Source: Bacillota bacterium
GTDB lineage: Bacteria > Bacillota > Clostridia > Clostridiales > Clostridiaceae
DNA: 64,000 nt
Direction of reading: 5' to 3'
Assembly (NCBI GenBank): GCA_021781655.1
Contig: JAJXWJ010000003.1
Span: 21,680 to 85,679, forward strand
The translations under genes and the position numbers were made by a program. Shown piece by piece: positions 36,544-45,682 of this stretch. The first letter of the stretch is position 1, and every line of letters starts with the position of its first letter. A model generated the notes under the pieces. That model did no database searches. It saw nothing but the letters and a program-made list of their open reading frames with translations, and was not told the origin of the DNA.

Positions 36544-37839
36544 TTATTTATTTGCTCCAACTTGTGATTGCATTTGTTTTGCAAAGTCTTCTGGTGTTAT
36601 TTGTCCACCAAAGATTTTAGCTACAAGGTCTTGATGATTTTGTGCATCTGCACCTTCAAGGTAAAGATCCCAAGCAGGTACACTTCCTTTTGCACCAGTT
36701 ACTATATCTGACATGATTTGCTTTGAAAGTGGATCGATTTTTGATTGATCAACATCGCTATAATTCCATTCAGGAAGACCTGCACCTTGTAAATACATTT
36801 GTGAAGAAAGGTGTTGTGCTAAAAATTTAACAGCTTTAACAGCATCATCTTTATATTTGGTATTAGCATTTACTAGTAAACAGTCAGCACCACCACCAAG
36901 ATATTCAGATGGATCTCCACTGCCATCACTAATAGAAGGGAATTTAACAGCAATTATTTTACCTTTCATTGGTGAACTATCGATTGTTCCAGCATCAAAG
37001 TTTCCTCCAAAGTACATAGGAATTTTTCCTTGTGTAAGTTGTTGTATGGAATCATCTCTTGTAATACTCAATGCACTTGGGTCAAAGGCTTGTGCTTTTA
37101 CAAGTTCTTGTAATTTTTCTGCAGCCTCAACAAATTTAGGATTATCAAAGGATGTTTTTTTATTTAAAGCATCTAAAGAAAGCTTTGATCCAGCTGTACG
37201 AAGAGCTATCATATCATAATACCACATTCCAGGCCATTCATCTTTTTCTCCAACAGCCATTGGCGTTATTCCTTTTGCTCTAAAAGCTTTAACTGCTGCT
37301 AGAAGCTCGTCAAATGTAGTTGGAATTTTTATGCCGTTGCTATCAAACATATCTTTATTAACATACAATGCACCAGCTTGTTGATTATAAGTAAGTCCAT
37401 AAACCTTACCATCATAGGTTACATTTGTTAAAGCACCAGGAAGCATCTTATCTTTTGTTCCATCGTTTAGATAACTGTCTAAAGGAAGTATTTTTCCTGC
37501 ATCAACAAAAGGCTTAGTAAAACCACCAGCCCATGAGTATATTATGTCTGGAGCACTACCTGCAGCTACAGCTGCTTTGATTTTTGTTTTATACGCATTG
37601 TTTTCTGTAACATTAGTAACTATTTGGATGTTTGGGTTTTCTTTATTCCATTCATTAACAACATTATTGAATACTGTTTTTCCAGGATCTGTTGTTGCAA
37701 TGTTCCAGAAGGTTAAGGTTACTTTTTGTGAAGAGGCTGAGGAGCCTCCACTATTACTAGATGATTGGCAGCCTGCTAGGCTGAACAGCATAGAGCCAAC
37801 CAAAAGAGGAATTGTTAAAGTTTTTGAAAATCTTTTCAT
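36544..37839 (-). CDS. Sugar ABC transporter substrate-binding lipoprotein (xylo-oligosaccharide locus)
   Basis: A 431-residue family-1 solute-binding protein. The N-terminal lipoprotein signal has lipobox LAGC (Cys at about 24) and a Ser/Gly linker. KVTLTFWNIATTDPGK opens the mature domain, and WYYDMIALRTAG and GGNFDAG are typical sugar-binder segments. It is transcribed away from its permease genes at 38165 and 39066; the shared region between them has about 325 bases. The substrate is inferred to be xylo-oligosaccharides from the GH52 xylosidase gene in the permease operon. Confidence 0.92.
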   Translation of the reverse strand: MKRFSKTLTIPLLVGSMLFSLAGCQSSSNSGGSSASSQKVTLTFWNIATTDPGKTVFNNVVNEWNKENPNIQIVTNVTENNAYKTKIKAAVAAGSAPDIIYSWAGGFTKPFVDAGKILPLDSYLNDGTKDKMLPGALTNVTYDGKVYGLTYNQQAGALYVNKDMFDSNGIKIPTTFDELLAAVKAFRAKGITPMAVGEKDEWPGMWYYDMIALRTAGSKLSLDALNKKTSFDNPKFVEAAEKLQELVKAQAFDPSALSITRDDSIQQLTQGKIPMYFGGNFDAGTIDSSPMKGKIIAVKFPSISDGSGDPSEYLGGGADCLLVNANTKYKDDAVKAVKFLAQHLSSQMYLQGAGLPEWNYSDVDQSKIDPLSKQIMSDIVTGAKGSVPAWDLYLEGADAQNHQDLVAKIFGGQITPEDFAKQMQSQVGANK

Positions 37840-38164
37840 TTCTTTCCCACCTTTTTAATTATTGAATTTTGTGTTGAGTTCTTGTAAATCTTTACATACA
37901 ATATAATAATTCAAAATTAATTAAAAAAACATTCACATTTTTTACATACTTCTTTAAAATTTTTACTTTTAACATAGACAAAGTATAAAAAACAAATAAT
38001 TATTAGGGTGAAAAAACTATAATTTTTTATGTTTTTTTAAAAAATTAAAATTAATATTACAAAATTTCAAAGATTTTAGTAACGAAATTATATTAAAAAT
38101 TTTATCAAAATAATTATCATAATTAGTAGGGCAATTAAAAATATTTTTAGGAGTTGATACTTGT
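37840..38164. promoter_or_regulatory. Divergent control region between binding-protein and permease genes
   Basis: About 325 very AT-rich bases hold the start signals for both directions: a ribosome site (GGTGGGAAAG on the minus strand) before the binding protein and AGGAG before the permease. I cannot single out one reliable -35/-10 pair. It is the natural target for the YesN-like AraC regulator. Confidence 0.5.
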
Positions 38165-39046
38165 ATGGAAAATTTATTAAGGGATAAAAAAGCAATATTC
38201 ATTTTTGTTTTCCCTGCGTTTCTTATCTTTTTTGTAATCGTTTTGCTTCCAATCTTCTTTTCTTTTCAATATAGTTTGCTAAAGTGGGATGGTATAAGCA
38301 ATGGAGTTTTTGTAGGACTTCAAAATTATAAAAACTTATTTATTCATAATTCCGATGGTTTTATGAAGTCTGTAGAAAATTCATTATTACTGGCTTTATT
38401 ATCTGTTTGTATTCAATTGCCTATTTCACTTTTCTTTGCACTTGTTTTGGCAAGGGGAGTAAAGGGTGAAAAGTTTTTTAGAACAGTTTATTTTATACCA
38501 GTAATTTTAGCAACTGTTATTGTAGGTCAATTGTGGATGAAAATATATAATTCAGATTATGGTCTTTTAAATTTTATACTCTCAAAATTAGGATTAAAAT
38601 TTCTTGAAAATCAATGGCTTGCTAATACAAAGACTGTTTTAGTGGCAGTTTTTATACCTATACTATGGCAATATATAGGATATCATATGCTTTTGATGTA
38701 CGCATCAGCAAAGTCTATTTCGCCAGATATATATGAGGCTGCAAGAATAGATGGAGCTAGTGAAACAACTATAGCCTTTAGAATAACAATACCTCTAATT
38801 AAACCAATTTTACAGGTTTGTACTGTATTTGCTGTAATAGGTTCATTTAAGTCTTTTGATTTAATTTATGTTCTTACAAATGGAGGACCTATGCATGCTA
38901 GTGAAGTCCCAACAACCCTTATGTATACCGATATTTTTAATAAATATCAATATGGCTATGGAAGTGCTATAGCAGTTTTCATTGTAGTTGAATGCTTTAT
39001 ATGTACAATTTTAATCAACAAACTTTTTGGTAAGACAAATGTATAG
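38165..39046 (+). CDS. Sugar ABC permease, MalF/LacF-type (xylo-oligosaccharide locus)
   Basis: A 293-residue permease with six membrane segments and EAA loop EAARIDGASETTIAFRITIP (about 196-215). VLTNGGPMHASEV after it is typical of LacF/UgpA-like subunits. The second permease starts 19 bases after the stop. It forms the importer channel with that subunit and the binding protein encoded in the opposite direction. Confidence 0.93.
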   Translation: MENLLRDKKAIFIFVFPAFLIFFVIVLLPIFFSFQYSLLKWDGISNGVFVGLQNYKNLFIHNSDGFMKSVENSLLLALLSVCIQLPISLFFALVLARGVKGEKFFRTVYFIPVILATVIVGQLWMKIYNSDYGLLNFILSKLGLKFLENQWLANTKTVLVAVFIPILWQYIGYHMLLMYASAKSISPDIYEAARIDGASETTIAFRITIPLIKPILQVCTVFAVIGSFKSFDLIYVLTNGGPMHASEVPTTLMYTDIFNKYQYGYGSAIAVFIVVECFICTILINKLFGKTNV

Positions 39047-39065
39047 TTTAAGGAGTGTGTACTAA

Positions 39066-39953
39066 ATGAACAATAATATAATAGTCGCAAAACAATCAAA
39101 AAAAGTTTCTAAAGTTCGAAGTTTTTCTTTTAAGAAGATAGGACAAGTATTACTTTTAGTATTTTTATCAGTGTGGGCTTTTATACAATTATATCCACTT
39201 ATTTGGCTCTTCCTTTTTTCATTTAAAGACAACGGAGAAATTTTTGGCGGAAATATTATGGGACTACCACACCATTGGCTTATTTCAAATTATATAACTG
39301 CCTTGACTAGTGGTAATGTAATGGTATATTTTTTTAATAGTGTACTTGTTACTGGTTTAACTATTATTATATCAAGCGTCTTAATAGCTTCAGCATCCTA
39401 TGGAATAGTACGTATGAAATGGAAACTCAGCAAACCTGTTTTGCTAATATTTTTAATGGGAATGATGATACCAATAAATGCAACCTTATTGCCACTATTT
39501 ATAATTCTTCAAAAGGTTAAGCTTTTTAATACCTATTTTGCGCTTATAATACCTTATGTTGCTTTTGCACTTCCTATGGGCATATTTATTTTAACAAGCT
39601 TTATGATTAGTATTCCAATTGAACTAGAAGAGGCAGCTTGTATCGATGGCTGCAATGTATATCAAATATTTTATAGAATAATAGTTCCAATTGTTAGACC
39701 AGCACTTGCTACCATTGCAATTTTTACTTATCTTTCCTCTTGGAACGAATTGATGTTTGCAAATACTTTTATAAATGATGATGTTAAGAAAACCTTAACT
39801 GTTGGTATAATGTCTCTTTCAGGTCAATATTCAACTAACTGGGGACCTATTGGTGCTGGACTTGTTATTGCAACAGTTCCAACCTTAATTATATATGCTT
39901 TACTTAGCGAGCAAGTGCAGCAAAGCTTGGTTGCAGGAGCAGTAAAGGGTTAA
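39066..39953 (+). CDS. Sugar ABC permease, MalG/LacG-type (xylo-oligosaccharide locus)
   Basis: A 295-residue permease with six membrane segments, a short basic N-terminus and EAA loop EEAACIDGCNVYQIFYRIIV (about 187-206). The tail QQSLVAGAVKG is canonical. The GH52 xylosidase gene follows after 42 bases. No ATPase gene is found here, as in the two other sugar importers of the window. Confidence 0.93.
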   Translation: MNNNIIVAKQSKKVSKVRSFSFKKIGQVLLLVFLSVWAFIQLYPLIWLFLFSFKDNGEIFGGNIMGLPHHWLISNYITALTSGNVMVYFFNSVLVTGLTIIISSVLIASASYGIVRMKWKLSKPVLLIFLMGMMIPINATLLPLFIILQKVKLFNTYFALIIPYVAFALPMGIFILTSFMISIPIELEEAACIDGCNVYQIFYRIIVPIVRPALATIAIFTYLSSWNELMFANTFINDDVKKTLTVGIMSLSGQYSTNWGPIGAGLVIATVPTLIIYALLSEQVQQSLVAGAVKG

Positions 39954-39995
39954 CAATAAAGTTATAAATAAATTAATTGAAGGGATGATAAAATT

Positions 39996-42032
39996 ATGGA
40001 AAACAAATCATTTTATGTACATCACAGTGCTTTTGGTGCTTTTTCTAGCTTTATGCTAGGAAAGCTAGGGAAAGGTGGAGGCTTTGTATTAAACGATGTT
40101 AGGCCACCTAAAGATAATATTTTTATAGGCTTTAAGCAAGACGAGAAAATAAATCTTCTTCCATTTTGCGAATTAGATAATAATGCTGAAGAAGAGTTCA
40201 CAGGAGAAGTTGATGCTTCAAAGAAGGAAAAAGCAATTAAAATTTTTTCTGAAAAGGAAATTCAAAGACAAATAGGATGGGCTTCAGACACTTTTATAGC
40301 AGATAAACTAACATTTTCTATAGTAACTCCTTTTGGAAATATAAAAAATCCTTTAGAAATGACACAGGAGGAAAAAAAGCTTGCTTTTGCCCCAGTAATT
40401 TTTGCACAGCTTACTTTTGATAATAGAGATAAAGCTACTGATGCTGAAATGATATTTGGAATAGAAGGTCCAAAGAGAAGATTGTCAATAACTACTGAAG
40501 GAACATATGTGGGGGCAGCCTTAGAAAGAAAATATGGATTTGCAGCTATAAACTCCGATGAAATAAAGGAATTATCTAGGCTTGATATATTAACCTCATG
40601 GGCAAATGATAACTATCAAAATCATGATTTGGGAAGGGCACCTTCTTTAATTTTTAAGGTTCCAAAAGGAACTATAAAAACTTTCACCATTGCACTTGCA
40701 ACCTATCAGGAAGGCACTATTACAACAGGTATAGATACGAAGTTTTATTATAGTGAGCTGTTTAATTCCCTTGAAGATGTAATTGCTTTTGGCCTTCAAA
40801 ATTGTGACTACTATTTAAATTTAGCTAATAAAAGAGATAAAGAGCTTAAGGAAAGCAATTTGAATGAATATAGACAATTTCTTTTAGCTCATGCAACTCA
40901 TAGCTACCATGCTAGTACCCAGTTAATGGTAAATAAAGATAACTTGCCCCTTTGGATTGTAAATGAAGGTGAATATATAATGATGAATACTTTTGATTTG
41001 ACTGTAGATCATGTGTTTTTCGAATTAAGATTTCACCCATGGACAGTCACAAATTCTTTAGATTTATTTGTGGATAGATATAGTTACTATGATCAAGCTG
41101 GTTTAGCCTTTACCCATGATATGGGAGTTTCCAATGGATTTTCTAAAAAAGAATATTCTTCTTATGAGCTTCCTAATTTACAAGGCTGTTTTAGTTACAT
41201 GACTCACGAAGAACTTTTAAACTGGATATTAACTGGAGCAGTATATGTATTAAAGACGAAGGATGAAACGTGGCTTAATAACAATAAAAAAATATTTTTA
41301 GAATGCTTTGAATCTTTAACTTCAAGAGATAAAAACTGTGATGGAATAATGGATGTAGACAGCAGTAGATGTGAAAATGGCTCTGAAATAACAACGTACG
41401 ATAGCCTTGATACAAGTCTTGGACAAGCTAGAAATAACCTATACCTCGGTTTAAAAAGCTGGTCAGCTTATGTCCTCTTAGAAAAGATATTTAAAGAGGT
41501 TGGTTTTAGCGAACACTGTGAAAAGGCTGTAGAAAAAGCATTAGCGGCAGCAAATAAAATAGTAGGACAATTTGATGATAAAGAAAAGTATATTCCAGCT
41601 GTTTTTGAAAATGGAAATACTTCAAGAATAATACCAGCAGTTGAGGCTCTAGTATATCCATATATAATAGGGGACAAGGTATCTGTTAGTGAAGATGGGA
41701 AATATGGAGAATTAATTAAAAAATTAAAGCAGCATATACTTACAATAATGAAACCTGGAATATGTATAGATGAGGTTTCAGGGGGCTGGAAGCTATCTTC
41801 TACAAGTAAAAACACTTGGAATAGCAAAATATTTTTATGTCAATACGTAATTAAGGAAATACTAAGGATAGATTTTCCTGATGAAGAAAATTGGGATAAA
41901 GTTCATGCTAATTGGCAAAAATTAAGTTGCAGTGAAGAAGGTGCTACAGATCAAGTAAATAGTGATACCGGAACTGCCAGAGGAAGTAGGTTATATCCTA
42001 GACTAGTAACAAGTATTTTATGGATGAAATAA
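39996..42032 (+). CDS. GH52 beta-xylosidase
   Basis: A 678-residue protein matching GH52 over its length: FYVHHSAFGAFSSFMLGKLG at the start, DNIFIGFK, WIVNEGEYIMMNTFDLTVDH (about 321-340, with the likely nucleophile Glu324 or Glu326), THDMGVSNGFSKKEYSSYEL, SEITTYDSLDTSLGQARNNL (about 464-483, with the likely acid/base Asp469 or Asp472) and the C-terminal RGSRLYPRLVTSILW. No signal peptide, so it cleaves imported xylo-oligosaccharides to xylose in the cytosol. The family is small and best known from thermophilic bacilli. Confidence 0.92.
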   Translation: MENKSFYVHHSAFGAFSSFMLGKLGKGGGFVLNDVRPPKDNIFIGFKQDEKINLLPFCELDNNAEEEFTGEVDASKKEKAIKIFSEKEIQRQIGWASDTFIADKLTFSIVTPFGNIKNPLEMTQEEKKLAFAPVIFAQLTFDNRDKATDAEMIFGIEGPKRRLSITTEGTYVGAALERKYGFAAINSDEIKELSRLDILTSWANDNYQNHDLGRAPSLIFKVPKGTIKTFTIALATYQEGTITTGIDTKFYYSELFNSLEDVIAFGLQNCDYYLNLANKRDKELKESNLNEYRQFLLAHATHSYHASTQLMVNKDNLPLWIVNEGEYIMMNTFDLTVDHVFFELRFHPWTVTNSLDLFVDRYSYYDQAGLAFTHDMGVSNGFSKKEYSSYELPNLQGCFSYMTHEELLNWILTGAVYVLKTKDETWLNNNKKIFLECFESLTSRDKNCDGIMDVDSSRCENGSEITTYDSLDTSLGQARNNLYLGLKSWSAYVLLEKIFKEVGFSEHCEKAVEKALAAANKIVGQFDDKEKYIPAVFENGNTSRIIPAVEALVYPYIIGDKVSVSEDGKYGELIKKLKQHILTIMKPGICIDEVSGGWKLSSTSKNTWNSKIFLCQYVIKEILRIDFPDEENWDKVHANWQKLSCSEEGATDQVNSDTGTARGSRLYPRLVTSILWMK

Positions 42033-42048
42033 GCTAGGTTTTTTATGG

Positions 42049-42077
42049 TGATAAGTGGCTTTATAAGCCCTTATCAC
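42049..42077 (+). terminator. Stem-loop after the xylosidase gene
   Basis: TGATAAGTGGCTT (42049-42061) pairs with AAGCCCTTATCA (42065-42076). No T-run follows on the plus strand. It may be an mRNA 3' stabiliser or partial terminator. Confidence 0.6.
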
Positions 42078-42103
42078 ATAATGAAAAAGTTTACTTATAT
42101 GTA

Positions 42104-42132
42104 TTGACGTAAGCAATAAAAAATAGTATATT
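42104..42132 (+). promoter_or_regulatory. Promoter of the xylose-metabolism genes
   Basis: TTGACG (42104-42109), 17-base spacer, TATATT (42127-42132), about 75 bases before the xylulokinase ATG. It gives this gene block transcription independent of the transporter operon. I could not identify a clear XylR palindrome around it. Confidence 0.8.
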
Positions 42133-42209
42133 AATCTTATTAAATGTTTTTTAAAAAGTTATTTTAAAATAAAAATAAAAAGGTGTAGATTAAAATTAGG
42201 AGGCAGTTT

Positions 42210-43712
42210 ATGAGATATTTACTAGGTCTTGATATCGGAACATCTGGTACAAAGACAGCTTTGTTTGATGAGTACGGAAATACTATTAAAACCGCTACAT
42301 ACGGATATGAACTATTTCAGCCAAAGGCTGGGTGGGCAGAACAGGAGCCTGATGCTTGGTGGGAAGCATGTGTTAATGGAATTAAAACTGTTATTGAAAA
42401 AAGTAAAGTATCTCCAAAGGATATTAAAGGTATCGGTTTAAGTGGTCAAATGCACGGACTTGTATTAGTGGACAAGGATTACAAGGTTATTAGAAATTCT
42501 ATTATATGGTGTGACCAAAGAACAGAAAAAGAATGCAATTACATGACAGAAGTTATAGGAAAAGAAAAGTTAATAAAAATAACAGGAAATCCTGCTTTGA
42601 CAGGTTTTACTCTTTCAAAACTTCTATGGGTCAGAAATAATGAGCCTCTTAATTACAAGAAAATATATAAAATTCTTCTTCCCAAAGACTATATTAGATT
42701 AAAGTTAACAAATGTGTTTGCTACAGAGGTTTCGGATGCTAGTGGAATGCAAATGCTTGATATAAACACAAGAAATTGGAGTGAGGAAATTTTAGAAAAG
42801 CTAAATATAGATAAAAATATATTAGCAGAAGTTTATGAATCTGTAGTTGTAAGTGGGCATGTTACAGAGGAAGCTTCTAGGCTTACTAATCTAGCAGTGG
42901 GAACTCCGGTAGTTGGTGGAGCAGGGGATCAGGCAGCTGGAGCTGTTGGAAATGGAATAGTAAATGAGGGGATAATTTCGGTTAGCATGGGAACCTCAGG
43001 AGTAGTGTTTGCTGCTACAGACACACCTAGATTCGATAAAGAAGGACGAGTTCATACTTTATGTCATGCAGTACCTAATAAGTGGCATGTAATGGGAGTA
43101 ACTCAAGGTGCAGGGCTATCTTTAAACTGGTTTAAAAGAACCTTTTGCAAAAGTGAAGTTATGGAAAGTGAAGCTTCAAAGGTTAATATATACGATTTAT
43201 TAACTGAAAAAGCTTCCAACTCAAAGCCAGGCTCTAACGGAATAATATATTTGCCCTATCTTATGGGAGAAAGAACTCCTCATATAGATCCAAATGTTAA
43301 AGGAGCTTTTTTAGGAGTTTCACTTATAAATAACCATGATGATTTTATTAGAAGTGTATTAGAAGGAGTTAGCTTTAGTTTGAAAAATTGTCTTGATTTG
43401 CTTCAACATATGAATATAAGTATAGATGAAATAAGAGTAAGCGGTGGTGGAGCAGAAAGCAAAGTATGGAGACAAATAACAGCAGATATTTTTGGTTATT
43501 CACTAAACACAGTAAAAGCATCTGAAGGTGGTGCTCTAGGAGTGGCAATACTTGCAGGCGTTGGTGCTGGAATATATACTTCAGTTGAAGATGCTTGTAG
43601 TAAAATAATAAAAGGTAATGACAAAATAGAGCCTAATTTATCATTAAAAGAAACCTATAAAGAAGTATATGAAAAGTATAACTCAGCTTATCCTAAAATT
43701 AAGAATTTTTAA
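42210..43712 (+). CDS. xylB: Xylulokinase
   Basis: A 500-residue FGGY kinase that phosphorylates D-xylulose to xylulose-5-phosphate. Motifs: LGLDIGTSGTKTALFDEYG at the N-terminus, KGIGLSGQMHGLVLVD (about 74-89), the catalytic Asp in VGGAGDQAAGAVGNG (about 233-247), SMGTSGVVFA and the C-terminal RVSGGGAESKVWRQITAD. AGGAGG precedes the ATG. It heads the pentose block. Confidence 0.93.
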   Translation: MRYLLGLDIGTSGTKTALFDEYGNTIKTATYGYELFQPKAGWAEQEPDAWWEACVNGIKTVIEKSKVSPKDIKGIGLSGQMHGLVLVDKDYKVIRNSIIWCDQRTEKECNYMTEVIGKEKLIKITGNPALTGFTLSKLLWVRNNEPLNYKKIYKILLPKDYIRLKLTNVFATEVSDASGMQMLDINTRNWSEEILEKLNIDKNILAEVYESVVVSGHVTEEASRLTNLAVGTPVVGGAGDQAAGAVGNGIVNEGIISVSMGTSGVVFAATDTPRFDKEGRVHTLCHAVPNKWHVMGVTQGAGLSLNWFKRTFCKSEVMESEASKVNIYDLLTEKASNSKPGSNGIIYLPYLMGERTPHIDPNVKGAFLGVSLINNHDDFIRSVLEGVSFSLKNCLDLLQHMNISIDEIRVSGGGAESKVWRQITADIFGYSLNTVKASEGGALGVAILAGVGAGIYTSVEDACSKIIKGNDKIEPNLSLKETYKEVYEKYNSAYPKIKNF

Positions 43713-43792
43713 TTTTTAAGAAGTTTTTATTTATTACTTTACTCTTTATAATAGTAGTGTTTTAATATAATTGATGAAAGGGTGATTATCTT

Positions 43793-44941
43793 TTGATAGA
43801 AGTAAATCATAGTAAAATAAAAGAAACAAATAGAAAAAAAATAATTTCGCTACTATTAGAAAAGAATGAAATAACTAAGCTTGATATTTCTAGAATATTG
43901 GATATAAGTATAACTACTGTTTCTACTAACATTGCACAATTAAAAGATATGGGTGTAGTAGAAGATGTTGGGACACTAGAGTCAACAGGTGGCAGAAAGG
44001 CAGTTACAATAAAATTAGATGAAAACTGTAAATATTCCATTGGAATAGCGTTGACTCCAAATCATATTAAACTGTCATTAGTAAATTTGAGAAGAAGAGT
44101 TATAGATAGCTTAAGCATAAGGCATAAGAATGATGGAATAGAAAATATTATTAAACTTACTAAAGAAAATTTAGACACAATAATAAAAAAATATGCTTTA
44201 AATCCTTCTAATTTACTTGGAATTGCCTTCTCTATTCCTGGTACTGTAGATTTTAAGGAAGGTATAATTAAATATGCATATCTTTTAAAAACAAAAGACT
44301 TTAATTTTAAAAAGGAGTTTGAATATTTAAAGGTACCAATTTATATAGAAAATGAAGCAAATTTATCAGCTTATTATGAATTTTTAAATAGAAAAGACGA
44401 AATAGAAAATTTGTTGTATGTTTCTATAACAGATGGATTAGGTTTAGGTATAGTTATAAATAATAAAATATATCGTGGAGACAATAATTCAGCAGGTGAA
44501 TTAGGGCACACTAAGATAGCTATTGACGGGAAAAGTTGTAAGTGTGGTGCTAAAGGCTGTTTAGAGGCCTATACGTCAATGGATGTTTTAATTGAAAAGT
44601 ATAATGAAAAAACTAAGCTTAATATTACAGATATTTCAGAATTTGAAGAAAAGTATAATCAATTTGATAAAGTTACTGAAGAAATATTAGATGAGTACTT
44701 AAAAATATTCAGTTTAGGAATTTCAAATTTAATTATGCTTCTAGATCCAAATAGCATCGTTATTGGTGGAGATATAAACAATTTATTAAATGATAAAATA
44801 GAAACCTTAAAAAATAATATATATAAAGACAATCTATTTACTAATGAGGATAATTGTAAAATTAGTGTTGCTAGTTTTAGGGAATCTTATTTATTAGGAG
44901 CTGCTATGATGCCTATAGAAGAGTTTTTAGAAATCAAATAA
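43793..44941 (+). CDS. xylR: ROK-family transcriptional regulator (XylR-like)
   Basis: A 382-residue NagC/XylR repressor with TTG start behind GAAAGGGTG. The N-terminal winged helix (NEITKLDISRILDISITTVS) precedes the ROK sugar-kinase-like domain. Zinc site CKCGAKGCLEAYTS is intact (about 250-263), as is ENEANLSAYYE. It sits after xylulokinase, the usual place for a xylose-responsive repressor in clostridia. Operators not identified. Confidence 0.9.
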   Translation: MIEVNHSKIKETNRKKIISLLLEKNEITKLDISRILDISITTVSTNIAQLKDMGVVEDVGTLESTGGRKAVTIKLDENCKYSIGIALTPNHIKLSLVNLRRRVIDSLSIRHKNDGIENIIKLTKENLDTIIKKYALNPSNLLGIAFSIPGTVDFKEGIIKYAYLLKTKDFNFKKEFEYLKVPIYIENEANLSAYYEFLNRKDEIENLLYVSITDGLGLGIVINNKIYRGDNNSAGELGHTKIAIDGKSCKCGAKGCLEAYTSMDVLIEKYNEKTKLNITDISEFEEKYNQFDKVTEEILDEYLKIFSLGISNLIMLLDPNSIVIGGDINNLLNDKIETLKNNIYKDNLFTNEDNCKISVASFRESYLLGAAMMPIEEFLEIK

Positions 44942-44970
44942 TTGAGCAATTTTTATGCTCAATTATTTTT
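44937..44970 (+). terminator. Rho-independent terminator after the ROK regulator
   Basis: AATAATTGAGCA (44937-44948) pairs with TGCTCAATTATT (44956-44967), followed by T residues. Its left arm includes the stop codon. It ends the kinase-regulator transcript, at least in part. Confidence 0.88.
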
Positions 44971-45023
44971 AAAAACTTATTAAATAAATTTTAAAAAGAT
45001 ATAAAAAAAGGAGAAGATGAGAA

Positions 45024-45671
45024 ATGAAATTTTTTCTAGATACTGCAAATGTAGATAATATTAGAGAAGCAGAAGAAATGGGGGTAATTTGCGGAGTTAC
45101 AACTAATCCCTCCTTAGTAGCCAAAGAAGGTAGAGATTTCAATGAAGTAATTAAAGAAATTACTGAAATAGTGGATGGTCCTATTAGTGGAGAAGTTGTT
45201 AGTGAAGATGCAGCATCAATGATTAAAGAAGGAAGAGCAATAGCAGCAATACATAAAAATATGATTGTTAAAATACCAATGACAGTAGAAGGACTTAAAG
45301 CAACGAAGGTTTTATCTAAAGAAGGAATTAAAACAAATGTAACCTTGATTTTTTCAGCAAATCAAGCGTTATTAGCTGCAAATGCAGGAGCAACCTATGT
45401 GAGCCCATTTTTAGGAAGATTAGATGATATATCGATGGTTGGAATGGATTTAGTAAGAGATATAGCTGAAATATTCGAAATTCATGGAATTGAAACAGAA
45501 ATAATAGCAGCCAGCGTTAGAAACCCAGTTCATGTAATTGAAGCTGCAAAAGCAGGAGCACATATTGCAACAGTACCACATAGTCTAGTTTTGCAAATGG
45601 TTAAGCACCCATTAACAAAGCAAGGTTTAGAAAAATTTAAAGCTGACTGGGCAGCAGCTTTTGGCAAATAG
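45024..45671 (+). CDS. tal: Transaldolase, short (TalC/Fsa-like) form
   Basis: A 215-residue class I aldolase. Schiff-base Lys is in MIVKIPMT (about 85), after the N-terminal [17 protein letters not shown] and [30 protein letters not shown] is the family signature. This short form includes transaldolases and fructose-6-phosphate aldolases. Paired with transketolase 11 bases downstream, transaldolase in the pentose phosphate pathway is most likely. Confidence 0.93.
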   Translation: MKFFLDTANVDNIREAEEMGVICGVTTNPSLVAKEGRDFNEVIKEITEIVDGPISGEVVSEDAASMIKEGRAIAAIHKNMIVKIPMTVEGLKATKVLSKEGIKTNVTLIFSANQALLAANAGATYVSPFLGRLDDISMVGMDLVRDIAEIFEIHGIETEIIAASVRNPVHVIEAAKAGAHIATVPHSLVLQMVKHPLTKQGLEKFKADWAAAFGK

Positions 45672-45682
45672 GAGGCATTGAA

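Noticed and set aside
38229..38245. cre-like TGTAATCGTTTTGC inside a permease gene
   Set aside because: One conserved base is wrong and it lies within coding sequence; likely chance.
42033..42209. XylR operator before xylulokinase
   Set aside because: I searched for an extended palindrome around the promoter and saw none that stands out from the AT background.
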